Below are positions 1 through 10,627 of a stretch of DNA of 64,000 nt, piece after piece (the first letter of the stretch is position 1; every line of letters starts with the position of its first letter). The notes under the pieces were generated by a model. That model was not told the DNA's origin and made no database searches. It saw only the letters and a program-made list of their open reading frames with translations. Source of the stretch: Dolomedes plantarius (Eukaryota > Arthropoda > Arachnida > Araneae > Dolomedidae); assembly GCA_907164885.2 (NCBI GenBank), contig OU015490.1:236087622-236151621 (forward strand). The letters run 5' to 3'. Both the position numbers and the translations under genes were made by a program.

Positions 1-1034
1 AAATTTTGTGATCTGGTAAAGATTTGTTCATAAATTTTCAACTTTTCCTTAAATTCAGGGACGGATTTACAACCGTAAAGAATAACTTTATTGTTTGTTG
101 AATCAGGAATTCCGTTTATGACATACTCAAACAGAGAGGAGTCATCGAGAGAACCTTTGTGTGCCAAATCTCTCATAGCTAAGAAATATTCTTGTAGGGT
201 TTCAAACGGTTTCATACGTCGAGATTCCATTAATTTATGTAACTGAATACCGTTAATTTTGTCCGAAAATTCGTCTAATAAATGGTGCTTCAATTGTTCC
301 CAATTTGTAATTCCACGAATAGACCTAATTAAAGTTTGAGCGGGACCAGTTAAACATTTTCTAACAAAAGTAATTTGGTGAATTGGATTGTTTATCTGAT
401 ATAAACAAAAAAGTTCTTCAACGTCAGATATAAAATTCTCAACACTGTAATTATCACGAGACGAGAAAGGTTTTATTAAATCAACAACGTCTTTCAGACT
501 AAACAACTGGAAAGAGAGATTCGCAGTTTCAACTGAAGGCAATGAATTTTGATCTGATTCACCAACGGAAATGTGTGTATTTTGCTTATTCGAAGATTCT
601 TTTGCGTCAATGGTGGGGGAAAAGGGAGATCTATTTTCCTCTATAACGCTGTTAGTTTGGGATGAACGTGCACCCGGAAGTGAGTCATCATTCACTTCGC
701 ATTCCGAAAGATCAGAAAATTCTGCTTTTAATAACGATAAATCACTAAGACTCATAAGAATGGTATTGGCACATTTGTCTGGGTCAGTTGAAAATTCTAA
801 ATGAAGTAGATTACAAATAGAAATCAAGTCTTTAAGTGAAAACTCTTTAAGTACTTTCTGTTTCGTTGCTTCCAAAACGAATGGCTGTTTAAAACCTGTA
901 AATTTACGTAATCTGGTACGATTTTGTCTGTCGCCGTCTGTACCAAAAATTAAACGATGTAGAACCTTTATTTGATTCGTACCACCAATTTTTAATGATT
1001 TTGCAATATTGGGGTAATCGTTGAGAGTAGCCAT
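1..1034 (-). CDS. Retroelement gag polyprotein, partial (runs off window)
   Basis: The minus strand reads open from an ATG at 1034 to base 1, 344 codons with no stop, so the 3' end lies outside the window. The product looks like the Gag of a Ty3/gypsy-type LTR retroelement, which packages element RNA in cytoplasmic particles. The N-terminal ~100 residues are a helical region. Residues ~110-170 are acidic and serine-rich, a likely linker. Residues ~185-340 look like a capsid core, with stretches such as LTGPAQTLIRSI, ITNWEQLKHHLLDEF and LQEYFLAMRDLAHKGS, whose spacing resembles the capsid and major homology region of arthropod gags. No zinc knuckle is reached. It lies directly downstream of a long leader and a candidate LTR on the same strand. 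The uninterrupted frame suggests a fairly young copy. The family assignment is from resemblance only. Confidence 0.75.
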   Translation of the reverse strand, partial: MATLNDYPNIAKSLKIGGTNQIKVLHRLIFGTDGDRQNRTRLRKFTGFKQPFVLEATKQKVLKEFSLKDLISICNLLHLEFSTDPDKCANTILMSLSDLSLLKAEFSDLSECEVNDDSLPGARSSQTNSVIEENRSPFSPTIDAKESSNKQNTHISVGESDQNSLPSVETANLSFQLFSLKDVVDLIKPFSSRDNYSVENFISDVEELFCLYQINNPIHQITFVRKCLTGPAQTLIRSIRGITNWEQLKHHLLDEFSDKINGIQLHKLMESRRMKPFETLQEYFLAMRDLAHKGSLDDSSLFEYVINGIPDSTNNKVILYGCKSVPEFKEKLKIYEQIFTRSQN

Positions 1035-2091
1035 AACTATATACTAGGTTCAAACAATTATAGTACACAAATATACAAATATTCAAAACCAAAATCACTA
1101 ATTATAATACGTAGTTACTCAAATTCAAAAGTAGAAAATAATATTTCAAATCGAAATTTTTTCAAATACCAATTCAATAATAAAATATTGATTCTCAAAA
1201 TATGCATCAAAATAAGTAATCTTTAAAACAGGTTTTGTTCAAGAAAACAAAATTATGAACTAAAATAAGCATCAAATATCAAATAATAAGTTCTTCAAAA
1301 TAATTTCTCTGGTTGAAGAAAACAGATGACGTAAATTTAGATATGTATCAAGTTAGATATTACTTCAGCAAAATATTCATCAAATTAATCTTCAAAATAA
1401 ATCACTGTTGAAGAAAATAGAGGATGTAAATGCAGCATCAAAATAATAGTTAAAGTTCTAATGTTAAAAGCATCAAAATTGGGAAATTGAAAGTATCAAA
1501 ATTGTGAAATCGAAAGCATCAAAGCATTCTGCAAAATAAAAAATATTCTCGCAAGAAAACAGCAGAATTAAGTTCAACATCAAAGCGCATCAAATAAGCA
1601 AAGTTGTCATCAAATAAACATTCGCTTCGTCAAAATTATGCATCAAAATAATAATATAATAATCTTCAAAAGTATTCAATTCGCGATCTTTCAAAATATA
1701 TATTATGTTGTGGTTTGTTCAAGGAAACAAGATTCTTCAAGTTAAATGTCGAAATTTTCATCAAATAATTTCATCGAAATAGAATTCTCTTCAAGAAAAC
1801 AGAAGTGATAAATTCAACGTCAAAGACCATCAAAAGTGAATTTAGCATCAATTAAATTCCTGCATCAAAAGAACGTTGAAATATCTTTCAGTTTTCCTAA
1901 ATCATCAATAAGTTGAGAATTCCCTTAATCATCAAAATTTTCTTGAACAAGCGTCAACGTATGCATCAAATAATTTTAATATGATCCAAGTTACTTACAA
2001 TTCTGGTTTTGGTTCTCATCATCCCATCAGAGTATCATCAGAGTCCGTGGCACATCACTTTGGCTTTCGCTTTCGATATCCAAATCCAAAA
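1035..2091 (-). other. Leader of the gag element, rich in CATCAAA words
   Basis: About 1.05 kb separates the gag ATG from the candidate LTR. I see no coding frame in it. Between about 1200 and 1970 the heptamer CATCAAA occurs 15 times by eye on the plus strand (TTTGATG in the sense of the element), mixed with several variants of TTCAAGAAAACAG. The spacing is irregular (about 70-170 bases), so it is not a simple tandem repeat. Just after the LTR the element strand has TGGATTTGG, a possible primer-binding site three bases inside. Near 2000 it has GTAAGT, a possible splice donor. Role unknown; packaging or RNA structure are possibilities only. Confidence 0.5.
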
Positions 2092-2500
2092 TGACAGACA
2101 ACAGTAATCCAGTCGAAATCAAGTCGTATCATCGAAAGAAAATAAAGTTTTTTTTTTAAGTTCAGCATGCTAGGGGTATTTTTCGAGTCCGAGGGCCGAG
2201 CACCCATGTAGGAAGGAGTTAGTACTCCTTCCTTTAGAAGTGAATCATTAGACTTAATTATTTTGAACATTTAATTAAACTAGACGATGTTTACAAGACA
2301 GGACTAACACTTAGTATGAAATTAAAAAAAACAACGCATCAACATAGCTATTTGACTCAAAACGGCAAGCCTGCGGAGCGACACATCCGCTTCGTAATGT
2401 CACTAGTCCATCACTGTGTTTTCGCGCCAAGTCCTTCGCGCCGAAGTAGTAGGAGTGGAAGTTGTAGTAATAGTTCAGTTGTGTTGCCAAACTCATTCTC

Positions 2501-2503
<3 letters not shown>
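2092..2503 (-). mobile_element. Candidate 5' LTR of the gag element
   Basis: On the minus strand this 412-bp segment begins TGTGAGAATG and ends CTGTCA, the TG...CA form expected of an LTR. It is followed by a TGG-starting possible primer site, then the leader and gag. The second LTR is outside the window, so the boundary cannot be checked by comparison. The outer edge abuts a TA microsatellite, and no target duplication can be read. Confidence 0.45.
2211..2232. other. Perfect 9-bp inverted repeat (hairpin)
   Basis: GGAAGGAGT is followed by a 4-base loop and ACTCCTTCC. It lies inside the candidate LTR. It could be an RNA hairpin in the element transcript; no function is implied by sequence alone. 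Confidence 0.6.
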
Positions 2504-2529
<26 letters not shown>

Positions 2530-2533
<4 letters not shown>

Positions 2534-3141
2534 CGACGAAATATATATATATATATATATATATAAATACGATGATCAATATATACAACTGATGTAGAAA
2601 AAAAATATATATTTATAAAAAAATCGTAAGGGATATTTTTATAGACAAAATAATGTCCAATCGTCTGCCGCTTTAGCAAGAAAAAAAATATTTTTTTGTC
2701 TATTTAGTTGTTATGCACGTGACGATAAATTTATTTAAAGTACCAGAAAAAGAAATCACGTGATCGGCATTTAATAAATTAAATTCTAAAAATTAATCTT
2801 TAAAAATTCACCAAAAATCAGGAAATGGAGGTAAAAATTAGAAAAACATTTCATTTTGAAGGAATTTTTAGGATCTTTCTCGTGATATAAATTTTATAAC
2901 CCTCAATGTATTATTTTAAATGCAAACGTAAAAAAAGTTTAAAAAACAGCTTAAAAATTTAATTTAAAAAAATCTAAGAAGAATTTTTGAAAAATCTTTC
3001 TTAGTGCACCCCTACACTATTAGAAGAATCGCCATGCAAAATTTCAGCCCTTTAGGTCCAGCGGTTTGGTCTGTGCGTTGTATGTCAGTCAGTCAGTCAG
3101 TGAATGAATGAGTCAGTTACGGAACTGTTTATATATATAGA
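2530..3141 (-). mobile_element. Non-autonomous Helitron fragment (copy A)
   Basis: On the minus strand the element starts TCTATATATATAAACAGTTCC at 3141, with a T as the next plus-strand base. It then shows the CAGT-rich block (3088-3118) and the same body as the full-length copies at 51194-51988 and 53152-53843. The 3' terminus with CTAG is missing; homology fades into TA repeats near 2530. There is no Rep/helicase coding. The assignment rests on the full-length copies. Confidence 0.65.
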
Positions 3142-3984
3142 TTATATTTTTGCATCAGGATTGATGCCTTATAAACATAATAAATACTAAATTTAATCAA
3201 ACTAATAATACATGAAGGCGAGTTATGGTTTTTTTCTTCCCATGAAAAATTTTAAAAAATGGAGGTGACTCCTTTTAAAAATGACCGATTCATTTGCAGT
3301 CTCAGTAAAATATTTTGCTGTATTTTTTCTCGTTCAATAAATGATACTGACTTTAAAGTTCAACGTTCTCTGGTGTAAAAAAAACCAGTAGAGAAAGAAC
3401 ACTAACCAAACGGATATATACTTCAAACTTAAAGTCTTCTTATAGTTTTAATCAAACGTATTTTTATTTTCGGCATCATTTTCGAAAGCTACACCTGTTT
3501 GACTACTTCTGTGAGAAACAGCATTAATTTAAACTTTTATGAATACTGTGTCTCACAGAATTAATAAAAGTTTAAATTAATACTGTGTTTAAATTAATAC
3601 TAATATAATTTTGTATTCATATTTTACACGTGTCCTTAGGGAAACTAAGAAAATTATGTGTTTGAAAAATTCGTTCAGAAGAAACTTCAAATATTTCTTT
3701 ATCTGTTTAAATATCATATGGAGTATGATATTTAAACAGATAAAGTTTTTTAGGATCGTTAAATAATTTCTTGCAAGGGGAATACTTCAGAAATACTACA
3801 GAAGAAATGGGGAAATTATCAATATACAGAGCAAGATGCTACTTTAAATAGCGAACATGGCATTTTTATTGTGCCTAAATGTTACTAAAAAAAAGACAAT
3901 GCCACAGCACTACTTAAAGAATTAAAATTATTCAGTAAATTTTAAACAATCAAATTTTATTTTTTAATTTTTGTTTGCTTTAAA
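3142..3984. other. Unassigned AT-rich interval
   Basis: No coding frame or element end is recognised. A short inverted repeat lies near 3538-3590 (AATTAATAAAAGTTTAAATT on both sides) and another near 3700-3745 (ATATTTAAACAGATAAA and its complement), both looking like local fold-backs. Confidence 0.4.
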
Positions 3985-5895
3985 ATTTTGAACATTTTTA
4001 AACAATAAAGCAACAATCAAGCGAAATTTCTCCCTACGCACATTGTCTATTAACGTGATGTCCTTTGATCGAGAGCTTTGAAATAAATAAACCCTTGCAA
4101 AAGTTATTAATTTTCTGAAATTTTATCATACTGTTACTTGATGAATAAATACCGGGTTCGTCAGAAATTCGTGCAAAATTCAAAAATTCGTAATAAAAGA
4201 TATAATGCTCGGAAAAATTTTTCCGTTTGCGCGAATAGGATCAGAGGGACATTGGATTTTTTTCCATGCAAAAAAAAAAAAAAATTTTCAAAAGTAACCG
4301 AAAGAGGGCGATTTTGCGTGACCATTAAGCCTGTATTGCAGGAAAGACATGCGGTACCTGCTGTCACCTTCATGCAGGATGGTGTTCCACCACAAATTTC
4401 CGTGATATCACGTTCCTGTTGGAATCTTACACTGAAGACCGAGTTCTATAAGTCGCGGTTATAACGTTCAGTGGCCCTCACGATCACCAGACTTGACCCC
4501 GGAAAATTTTTAGTTGGGGAGATACTTGTTGGGGACTTGTTGGGGAGATATTTAGTTGGGGAAGTCTCATGTGTAACGGGGCTAACCAACCATTTTGGCG
4601 GAGCAGAAAAATGCCATTCGACAGACAGTCGCAGCCATCGATGCTAGAATCCGCTGTAATGGGCTTAGTGACGCGCCTCACTTGCCTATTATCTTGTCCT
4701 GTTAGTAATGTTGAACATATGTTACTTTAAAATAAATGCACAGTCTCATGTTATTGTGATATGTTTGATTTTCTGTTTGAGTTTGCCTGATTTGCATAAA
4801 ATGTCACCGTATGACGTGTGAGCGCCCTCTTTCGGTTACTTTCTTAAACTTTTTTTTTTTTTTTTACATGGAAAAAAATCCAATGTCCCTCTGATCTTAT
4901 TGGCGCAAACAGAAAATTTTTCCGAGCATTACTTCTTTTATTACGAATTTTTGAACTTTGCACGAATTTATGACGCACCCGGTACTTAGCAAATTTTTAA
5001 TAAAATATCTTGTTGATATTCATTATCCATTTGGTAAATTCATTCAGAAGTACACTGTTTGTTTTGCATTGTCCAATGATTTTGCATAGAGGGAAAACTG
5101 AATTATTCGACTAAGGTTTTTGATTTGAAAACTTCCTTATAAATAAAGAAATTAATGTTTTTAATTGATTAATATTATAGTTTAGACTAATATCTGGTTT
5201 GCATTTTTACAAAGAATGTGTAATCCTTCATCATAATTCTCTTAATCTTGAATCAATTATTATCAATGTCAAAATTTAGCGCGAATTTTTTTTATAGCTA
5301 TAATAGACTCTCTTAGGAGAATATAACAATTTCCATTTAATATTCATCTTCTCTAAAAATTTAAACCATTTTTAAACCTCCATTTTTAAGCAACAATCAG
5401 ATGAAATTTCACCTCATGCACACAGTGTATTAATTTTACTTCCTCTGATCTAAAACTTTTAAGCGAATTTATGAACCATTTAAAAAATTACTAATGAGCT
5501 TAAAATTTATCATACTATTATTTTACACCTAAATATTTACAAAATCATTTATACACTACCTTGTTGATATTTATAAACCAATTGGAAAATTTAAGAAGTA
5601 CACCGTTTCTTTTGCTTTGTCCAATAATTTTACAGAGAGGGAAAATACAATTATTCAACTAAAGAGTTTGATTCGAAAACTTTTTAATCAATAAAGAAAT
5701 TTAATTTCTTTTTAAATTAATTAATATTAGACTTTAAGCTGGTATTTGTTTGGCAAGAATCTTTAATATTTCCTACACAAAATACTCTCTTGAATCAATC
5801 ACCAACAAAGTTAAAATTTAACGCATTTTTTTTGTAGCAAAAATAGCCTATCTTAGGAGTATACAACAATTTGCATTTCGTATTCATTTTCCCGG
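3985..5895. repeat. Local direct duplication of a ~530-bp segment
   Basis: A stretch at about 3985-4149 joined to 4985-5345 (copy A) is repeated at about 5365-5895 (copy B). Shared landmarks include AGCAACAATC, TTATCATACT, CTTGTTGATATT, GTCCAAT and TCTTAGGAG in the same order. The copies are clearly diverged. Copy A contains the mariner-type element at 4152-4982. Copy B has an uninterrupted TA at the matching place, so it acts as an empty site. Confidence 0.6.
4152..4982 (+). mobile_element. Mariner-type (DD41D-like) deletion element with ~160-bp TIRs
   Basis: The ends are CCGGGTTCGTCAG and, inverted, CCGGGTGCGTCAT. They run as long imperfect terminal inverted repeats of ~160 bp (4152-4313 and 4820-4982), each flanked by TA. 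The 500-bp interior keeps only a scrap of transposase C-terminal half in more than one frame: FMQDGVPPQIS (second catalytic Asp region, 4369-4401) and then a degraded VISRS segment. The HTH region, the first Asp and the end of the protein are gone, so the element is non-autonomous. Both arms carry an A/T-rich homopolymer of ~15 bases near GATTTTTTTCCATG. Confidence 0.8.
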
Positions 5896-6902
5896 AATCC
5901 AGCTCATTTTCCAAATTCACTGTGTGTGGGGGCACTTCGAACACGAAAATTGGCAACAACATGAAACATACATATTCATGGCAGGTTAACACGCGTCGCT
6001 CAAATGCAATATCATGTCCGTCATTATTATAACAAAAAGAAAAGAAAACGACCTAAAGATAGAAACATATTTTCGAACAAGACTTCTTGGAAAGTCTTTT
6101 GTAATCTAAAACTAGAAACTTTATTTTTGGAGTATACAAAGAAAACCTGTTTCCCAGTACATTTTAGGAAATGAATTGTAAAAAGAAAAGAAGAATCGTA
6201 TTTTTATAGCAAATCAACAAGTATAAAGAAAATGAATTTCATGTGCAATTTATACATTTAGAAAATGAAAAATGTCAGCAAAAAATATAATCCATAGAAA
6301 AACTTCCATCAAACCAATAGTGTTTTCTTTTGATAATCTAGCTTTCATTAATTTTAATTGATTTCCTTCCGCTCTCAAAGAATAGTTCAGTACTGTTTCT
6401 AGAAATGAAAGCGTCAGTAGCACTGATGTTCAATGTTTGTTAATATATTCCAAGCAGGAGGAAATTAACTTGAGTGAAAGTCAGAATTTTCTCAAATAAA
6501 CCAGATTTGTTTTCGCGGTGATAGTAAAGCACAAGCACTGCAATATCGATAAAATGGAATAATGAATTCTGTTGAGTTTGCATATAAAAATGCTTTTAGG
6601 AAATATGGATGATTTTGAATATCTTTTTACTGCTGATACTAAACATGAATAAAAAATATTAATCGATCGGAAATATCAAGTTAAAATTTTCAGCTTTCAT
6701 GACGTTTCTAACTTAACTTCATTTAATAATATTATAATATTTACTATTATAAATAATTTTATAAAATAATCGCTGTAAAACTTTTTGATAGGATGTGCAA
6801 ACCTTTAAAAATACTAATCGACAGGAAGCATTAAGTTAAATTATTAACTTTATGTCTTCATTTAAAAATAACTACTTTTAAAAACATTATAAAACTCAAT
6901 GA
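5896..6902. other. Unassigned AT-rich interval
   Basis: No credible gene or element end. A block near 6735-6815 (TTATAAATAATTTTATAAAA...) recurs at 7255-7315 on the other side of the SINE, suggesting another small local duplication. Confidence 0.35.
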
Positions 6903-6903
6903 G

Positions 6904-7243
6904 GGTTCGAGGTAGCCTTGTGGTAGCACGCCAGCTTTCAGGTCTGAGGATACTCACATCGAATCTCGACAAGTACCATTAAATACCTGTGACTAGGCCA
7001 GTCATGAGCACATTAAATCCGTAGACCGGAAAGTCCCTCTATTAGGTCAGAGAGGTTAGGAAATGGTTCGATCCCCTAGATGTCACCCCACGTCGGTGCT
7101 CGGTTAAAATTGATGTGGCAACTAGCCAAGACTGACTCCGACCCTTGTGGTGCTATTATAAACCGGAGCCGCACACATCTGCCCGAAGCCTATATGGACC
7201 TGGTCTAAAACTTCCAGTCAGGATCATTAGAAACAACAATAGC
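6904..7243 (+). mobile_element. tRNA-derived SINE (copy 1)
   Basis: The head looks like a decayed tRNA: an A-box-like TGGTAGCACG near 6922 and a B-box-like ATCGAATCTCG near 6958, as used for internal RNA polymerase III promoters. The ~250-bp body ends in an AACAACAATAGC-type tail. The body matches, on the opposite strand, the copies at 53046-53961 and 53965-54292 (for example AAACCGGAGCCGCAC and AGATGTCACCCC). It encodes no protein and would depend on a LINE partner for movement. Confidence 0.8.
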
Positions 7244-7324
7244 ATAAAATTTAATGTTATAAATAATTTTATAAAATAATCACTGTATAAATTTTTGATA
7301 CGGCGTGCAAACGTATGATATGTC

Positions 7325-7415
7325 TCTTAATCTTTAGCTTACGGGGACCATTTTTCCGATTCCCTCTTTAGAATTGTAAATTTCATACCCCCTTTGTAAG
7401 AAGGGCCATTAAGGG

Positions 7416-7500
<85 letters not shown>
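7325..7500 (+). repeat. Short interspersed module M1 plus (TA)n tract
   Basis: About 95 bp starting near CTTTAGCTTACGGGG and containing TTTTTCCGATTCC and TTTCATACCCCC is followed directly by about 40 TA units. Related modules at 33575-33685 and 59142-59250 also run straight into TA repeats. It looks like a short repeat that carries or seeds its own microsatellite. Confidence 0.6.
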
Positions 7501-7501
<1 letters not shown>

Positions 7502-8146
7502 TGGAGAGTAAGTTACTGAAGAAATTAGCTACAGAAGAAACCTAGTTACTGACGAAAGTTCTCACTTTTATCTATACAGATGATATCAAGTTACTGAAGA
7601 GATTAATTATCTCTACTGAAGAAAATCTAGAAGTCCGTGGAATAATGATAAATTCGGAACGCTTCGGTGATGTGGAAACTTAGGTAAAATGAACACAAGT
7701 GCTTACAGTTTTTAGTGTCTAACACGATGTGTGAGCAGAGGGAGGAGTACCAGATTATTCAAAGTTCTGTAAAATGGAAGGAACTGTACATCTCTGCGAC
7801 GCTAAAAAAAAGCTGGAGAACGGAAGTAATAACCTGTAGCGAAACTCCTAGAAGACACCATTCGGCAACAACCTTCTATAGACCGGATCGTCGAATCGTT
7901 GTGAAGATGAGATGACCGCAAATACACAAATTCACCACTGTCAACTTTCTAGTGGCAAATGAAGAAGGAACCAGACTTGGTTATAAAAATCAAGTTATTT
8001 TATTTATAGTCAGGAACTTTGATTCAATTCTAGGATACACACAAAGGGCTATAATAAGCTATTACAGTTGACTGCTCTACTTTATCTGAGCTCAAAAAGT
8101 GGTGACCATTCCGGTCAACGTTTACAGTAGTAAATGAAGAATCAAT
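7501..8146. other. Unassigned interval, possible retroelement leader remnant
   Basis: A short frame at 7715-7915 has no recognisable domain. Near 8090 the text AAAAGTGGTGACCATTCCGG resembles the start of the leader in some gypsy elements. That resemblance is too short to name an element. Confidence 0.25.
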
Positions 8147-9075
8147 GCAAAAAAAGTATCGAAGGTTAGCGTCCCCCAACAGTCGGCAAGCCGCACTGAG
8201 GGGGGCTTAAGCATAAAAAAAGAAGAAGCTAGCTATCAGAAAAATGTAGCTCTATATCTAAATCACACTGAGTAATATCTTTTCATTCTGCACAAGGCGC
8301 ACAAGGCTAGGGTTGTATTGACTTCATTTAAACAAAAGTATCGCCAACTACGGAGAAGGCCCACGGTCCACTGAGAGTAGCATTGGACTTCATCGGTAAA
8401 CTGCTGTAAAGGACAAACCTTCGTAACAAGAAAAACGGCGATTCACCGCCAAAAAAATAGCCAAGTAGGAGCGAAAAGAGCAGGACGGCCGCTGATTGGA
8501 CTTAGCCAAGAGTGACGTGAAGCGGCGCCGAATATGATTGGCGAACTTCGCTTTGGGCCAGGAGGAGAATTTTTAGGAATTTTCTCACGGGGAAAGATGG
8601 GTCACCAACAGATGTCGAAGATTAAAGACTGGAAAATAGATAGAAAGTGTCAGCGCTATTGTACCTTATGCCAATTAAAAAGCAATTTCTACGACCCCTG
8701 GATGGAAAACGTCCGGTCCTTTTTTTAACAGGTCGGCACAAGACATAAAAGATCCAATTATCTGTACGAGTAAATTGCAGTTTTAAATAAAGGAAACTAC
8801 TTTTAAATTGGGTTCTTGGAAAAAATACATTGCTGAACAAAATAGCGGATGCTATCAATAGCTATTACTGGAGTAAAGATATACCATTTTTGACCTCCCA
8901 CGTAAAGAGAGGGGCGATACATGAATTACGCTAAAATGCTTATAGCGAAAGATCTTAAGATTAATATTAACATTAAAAACATTAAGGTGATTACATCCTT
9001 TAAATTAATAATTACTCGTATTTAAAGTAGGTGCAATTAATAAGAAAACTGTAACGATAAAATCCACGTTACAGA
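8147..9075 (-). repeat. ~930-bp direct repeat, left copy (candidate LTR)
   Basis: This segment is repeated at 10628-11560 in the same orientation with scattered mismatches and small indels (landmarks: GTCCCCCAACAGTCG, GAAGCTAGCTATCAG, GATGGGTCACCAACAGATG, GGAAAACGTCCGGTCC). On the minus strand it begins TGTAACGTGG and ends TTTTTTGCA. The minus-strand sequence just upstream of that TG contains GGAGGGAG, a possible polypurine tract. An LTR pair is the simplest reading, but no pol gene lies between the copies. Confidence 0.55.
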
Positions 9076-9099
9076 TTACTCCCTCCTGTCCAGAGATGA

Positions 9100-9600
9100 A
9101 AAAAATTTTGACAAGATCCACTTGAATGTGGATGGTACCAAAACATGAAATACATTTGACATACAATAAAAAAACATACCTGTGATTACAAAGAAGTATA
9201 AGACAGTAGTAACAAAAGATAGTCAGCTGTTGATGGCTGAATTCTCACCAATTCTTGACAGATACAATCACAAAAATATATTTACATTTATGCGTGAATG
9301 AAAATTATAAATTCATATTGCAGCAAAGAATGTAACATGGGAAAAGAATCGTGGTCTACTAGAATTTTATGTACATGGACATTGCCCAGAACCATGAGTT
9401 TGGGATAAATATTTCCAAAAGTTGGATGTCATATTCAGTATTATGCATAATAATTCTACACACAAAGAGTGATATAAACAAACATAATTGTCGTAACAAT
9501 ACTATCAAGAGTTCCCACGGAACATTGATGACGGTCCTAAGAAGTCTATTTCGCCAACTTAACCTACCAGAGGTATGGGAACTCGAATCTTGAAAGTTAC
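9100..9600 (+). pseudogene. Decayed unknown protein between the paired repeats
   Basis: One plus-strand frame from about 9182 to 9560 gives protein-like text (for example SQLLMAEFSPILDRYNHKN, GLLEFYVHGHCPEP, QYYQEFPRNIDDGPKKS) broken only by TGA and TAA codons. Their positions fit C-to-T changes of CGA and CAA. This pattern suggests a real protein that decayed, not random sequence. I do not recognise the family. Its place just inside the left repeat would fit a gag-like protein if the pair are LTRs read on the plus strand. A captured host exon is the alternative. Confidence 0.4.
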
Positions 9601-10627
9601 TTAATTAATATCATAAATATAAGAAGAGTTTTCGCGGAAGTAAGTTAAACATCCTAATGAAACTTCTTAATTTGCAACTGCTCCATATTGGGAAGCCAAA
9701 AACAAAATCACTCAATAACATAATCAGGCCCTTTGGCTCTGAACTAAAACATTAACACTATTTAGTGACAGTACATGTATATAAAGTAAAGTGTGAGCTT
9801 AACAAATAATAAATAAATGCATAAAATTGTAACCACAAACTGTCAAATAACATTAATGAACAGTTGGGCACTAAACCATAAAAAAAAGTCAAAATGAGGT
9901 AATTTAGGATCAGTAATGTTTCCGCGAAGGATTATCACACCTGAAGCCTAACAAAATAAGTGCACCAAGACAGACACCACTCAAGGGCAGAAAGCTGGGC
10001 AAAAGGTAGAATTAACTAGGACGCCTAGTTTTAAGTAAGTTCCTAATTCATGTGAAGTTTTAAAAATAAAATTAAATTTGATCAAAAGATCCTCCAACAC
10101 ATCAAGACAGAGGCTCATCAAGACAGAGGTATGATTCCAGGACCGGAAAACGTCCGGTCCTGGAATCATGCACAATGCCTGGGCCAAAGGAATGTACATA
10201 ATTCTGTTCTAAGAAGGTCAGAACGTCCTATTTTGATGGTGGAAATCTAATTTTACAAAAAAAATAAAACAACAAAGTAGTAATATTACTCTAGGGGAAA
10301 ACTGAAAAAGGAAAAAATAATAAAAAAATTGAAAAGGAAAGTGGTTTGCAGAACTAGAGTACATCTTACTAAATTGCCAAAAAAAGGAAGGGCTATTGAA
10401 CAGACTACAATCCAAAAAAAACAAAGAAAGTAGTAGTTAACATGAAGTGTAGGATAGTCATAATAGATAAAAAAGTAATTTGTCAAAATTTGACAAATTG
10501 ATGTAAAAAAAACTATAAAAAAATACAAAAAAATCAATAGTGAAGCTAAGTATAACTCATATTTAAAACATAAGTTTGTATATCATATTTAAAGTATTAA
10601 AAAAATCTTGAAAGGTTTAAATGTCAC
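9601..10627. other. Remaining internal part between the paired repeats
   Basis: A/T-rich, with no readable pol domain. A near-palindromic pair of CGTCCGGTCCTGGAATCAT and its complement lies at 10130-10170 (ATGATTCCAGGACCGGAAAACGTCCGGTCCTGGAATCAT), a strong hairpin of about 16 bp. Confidence 0.4.

Noticed and set aside
6904..6975. A tRNA gene
   Set aside because: The A and B boxes are degenerate, the cloverleaf does not hold, and the sequence continues into a repeated SINE body.
10218..10537. Phe-rich minus-strand frames
   Set aside because: Composition artefact of A-rich plus-strand sequence.
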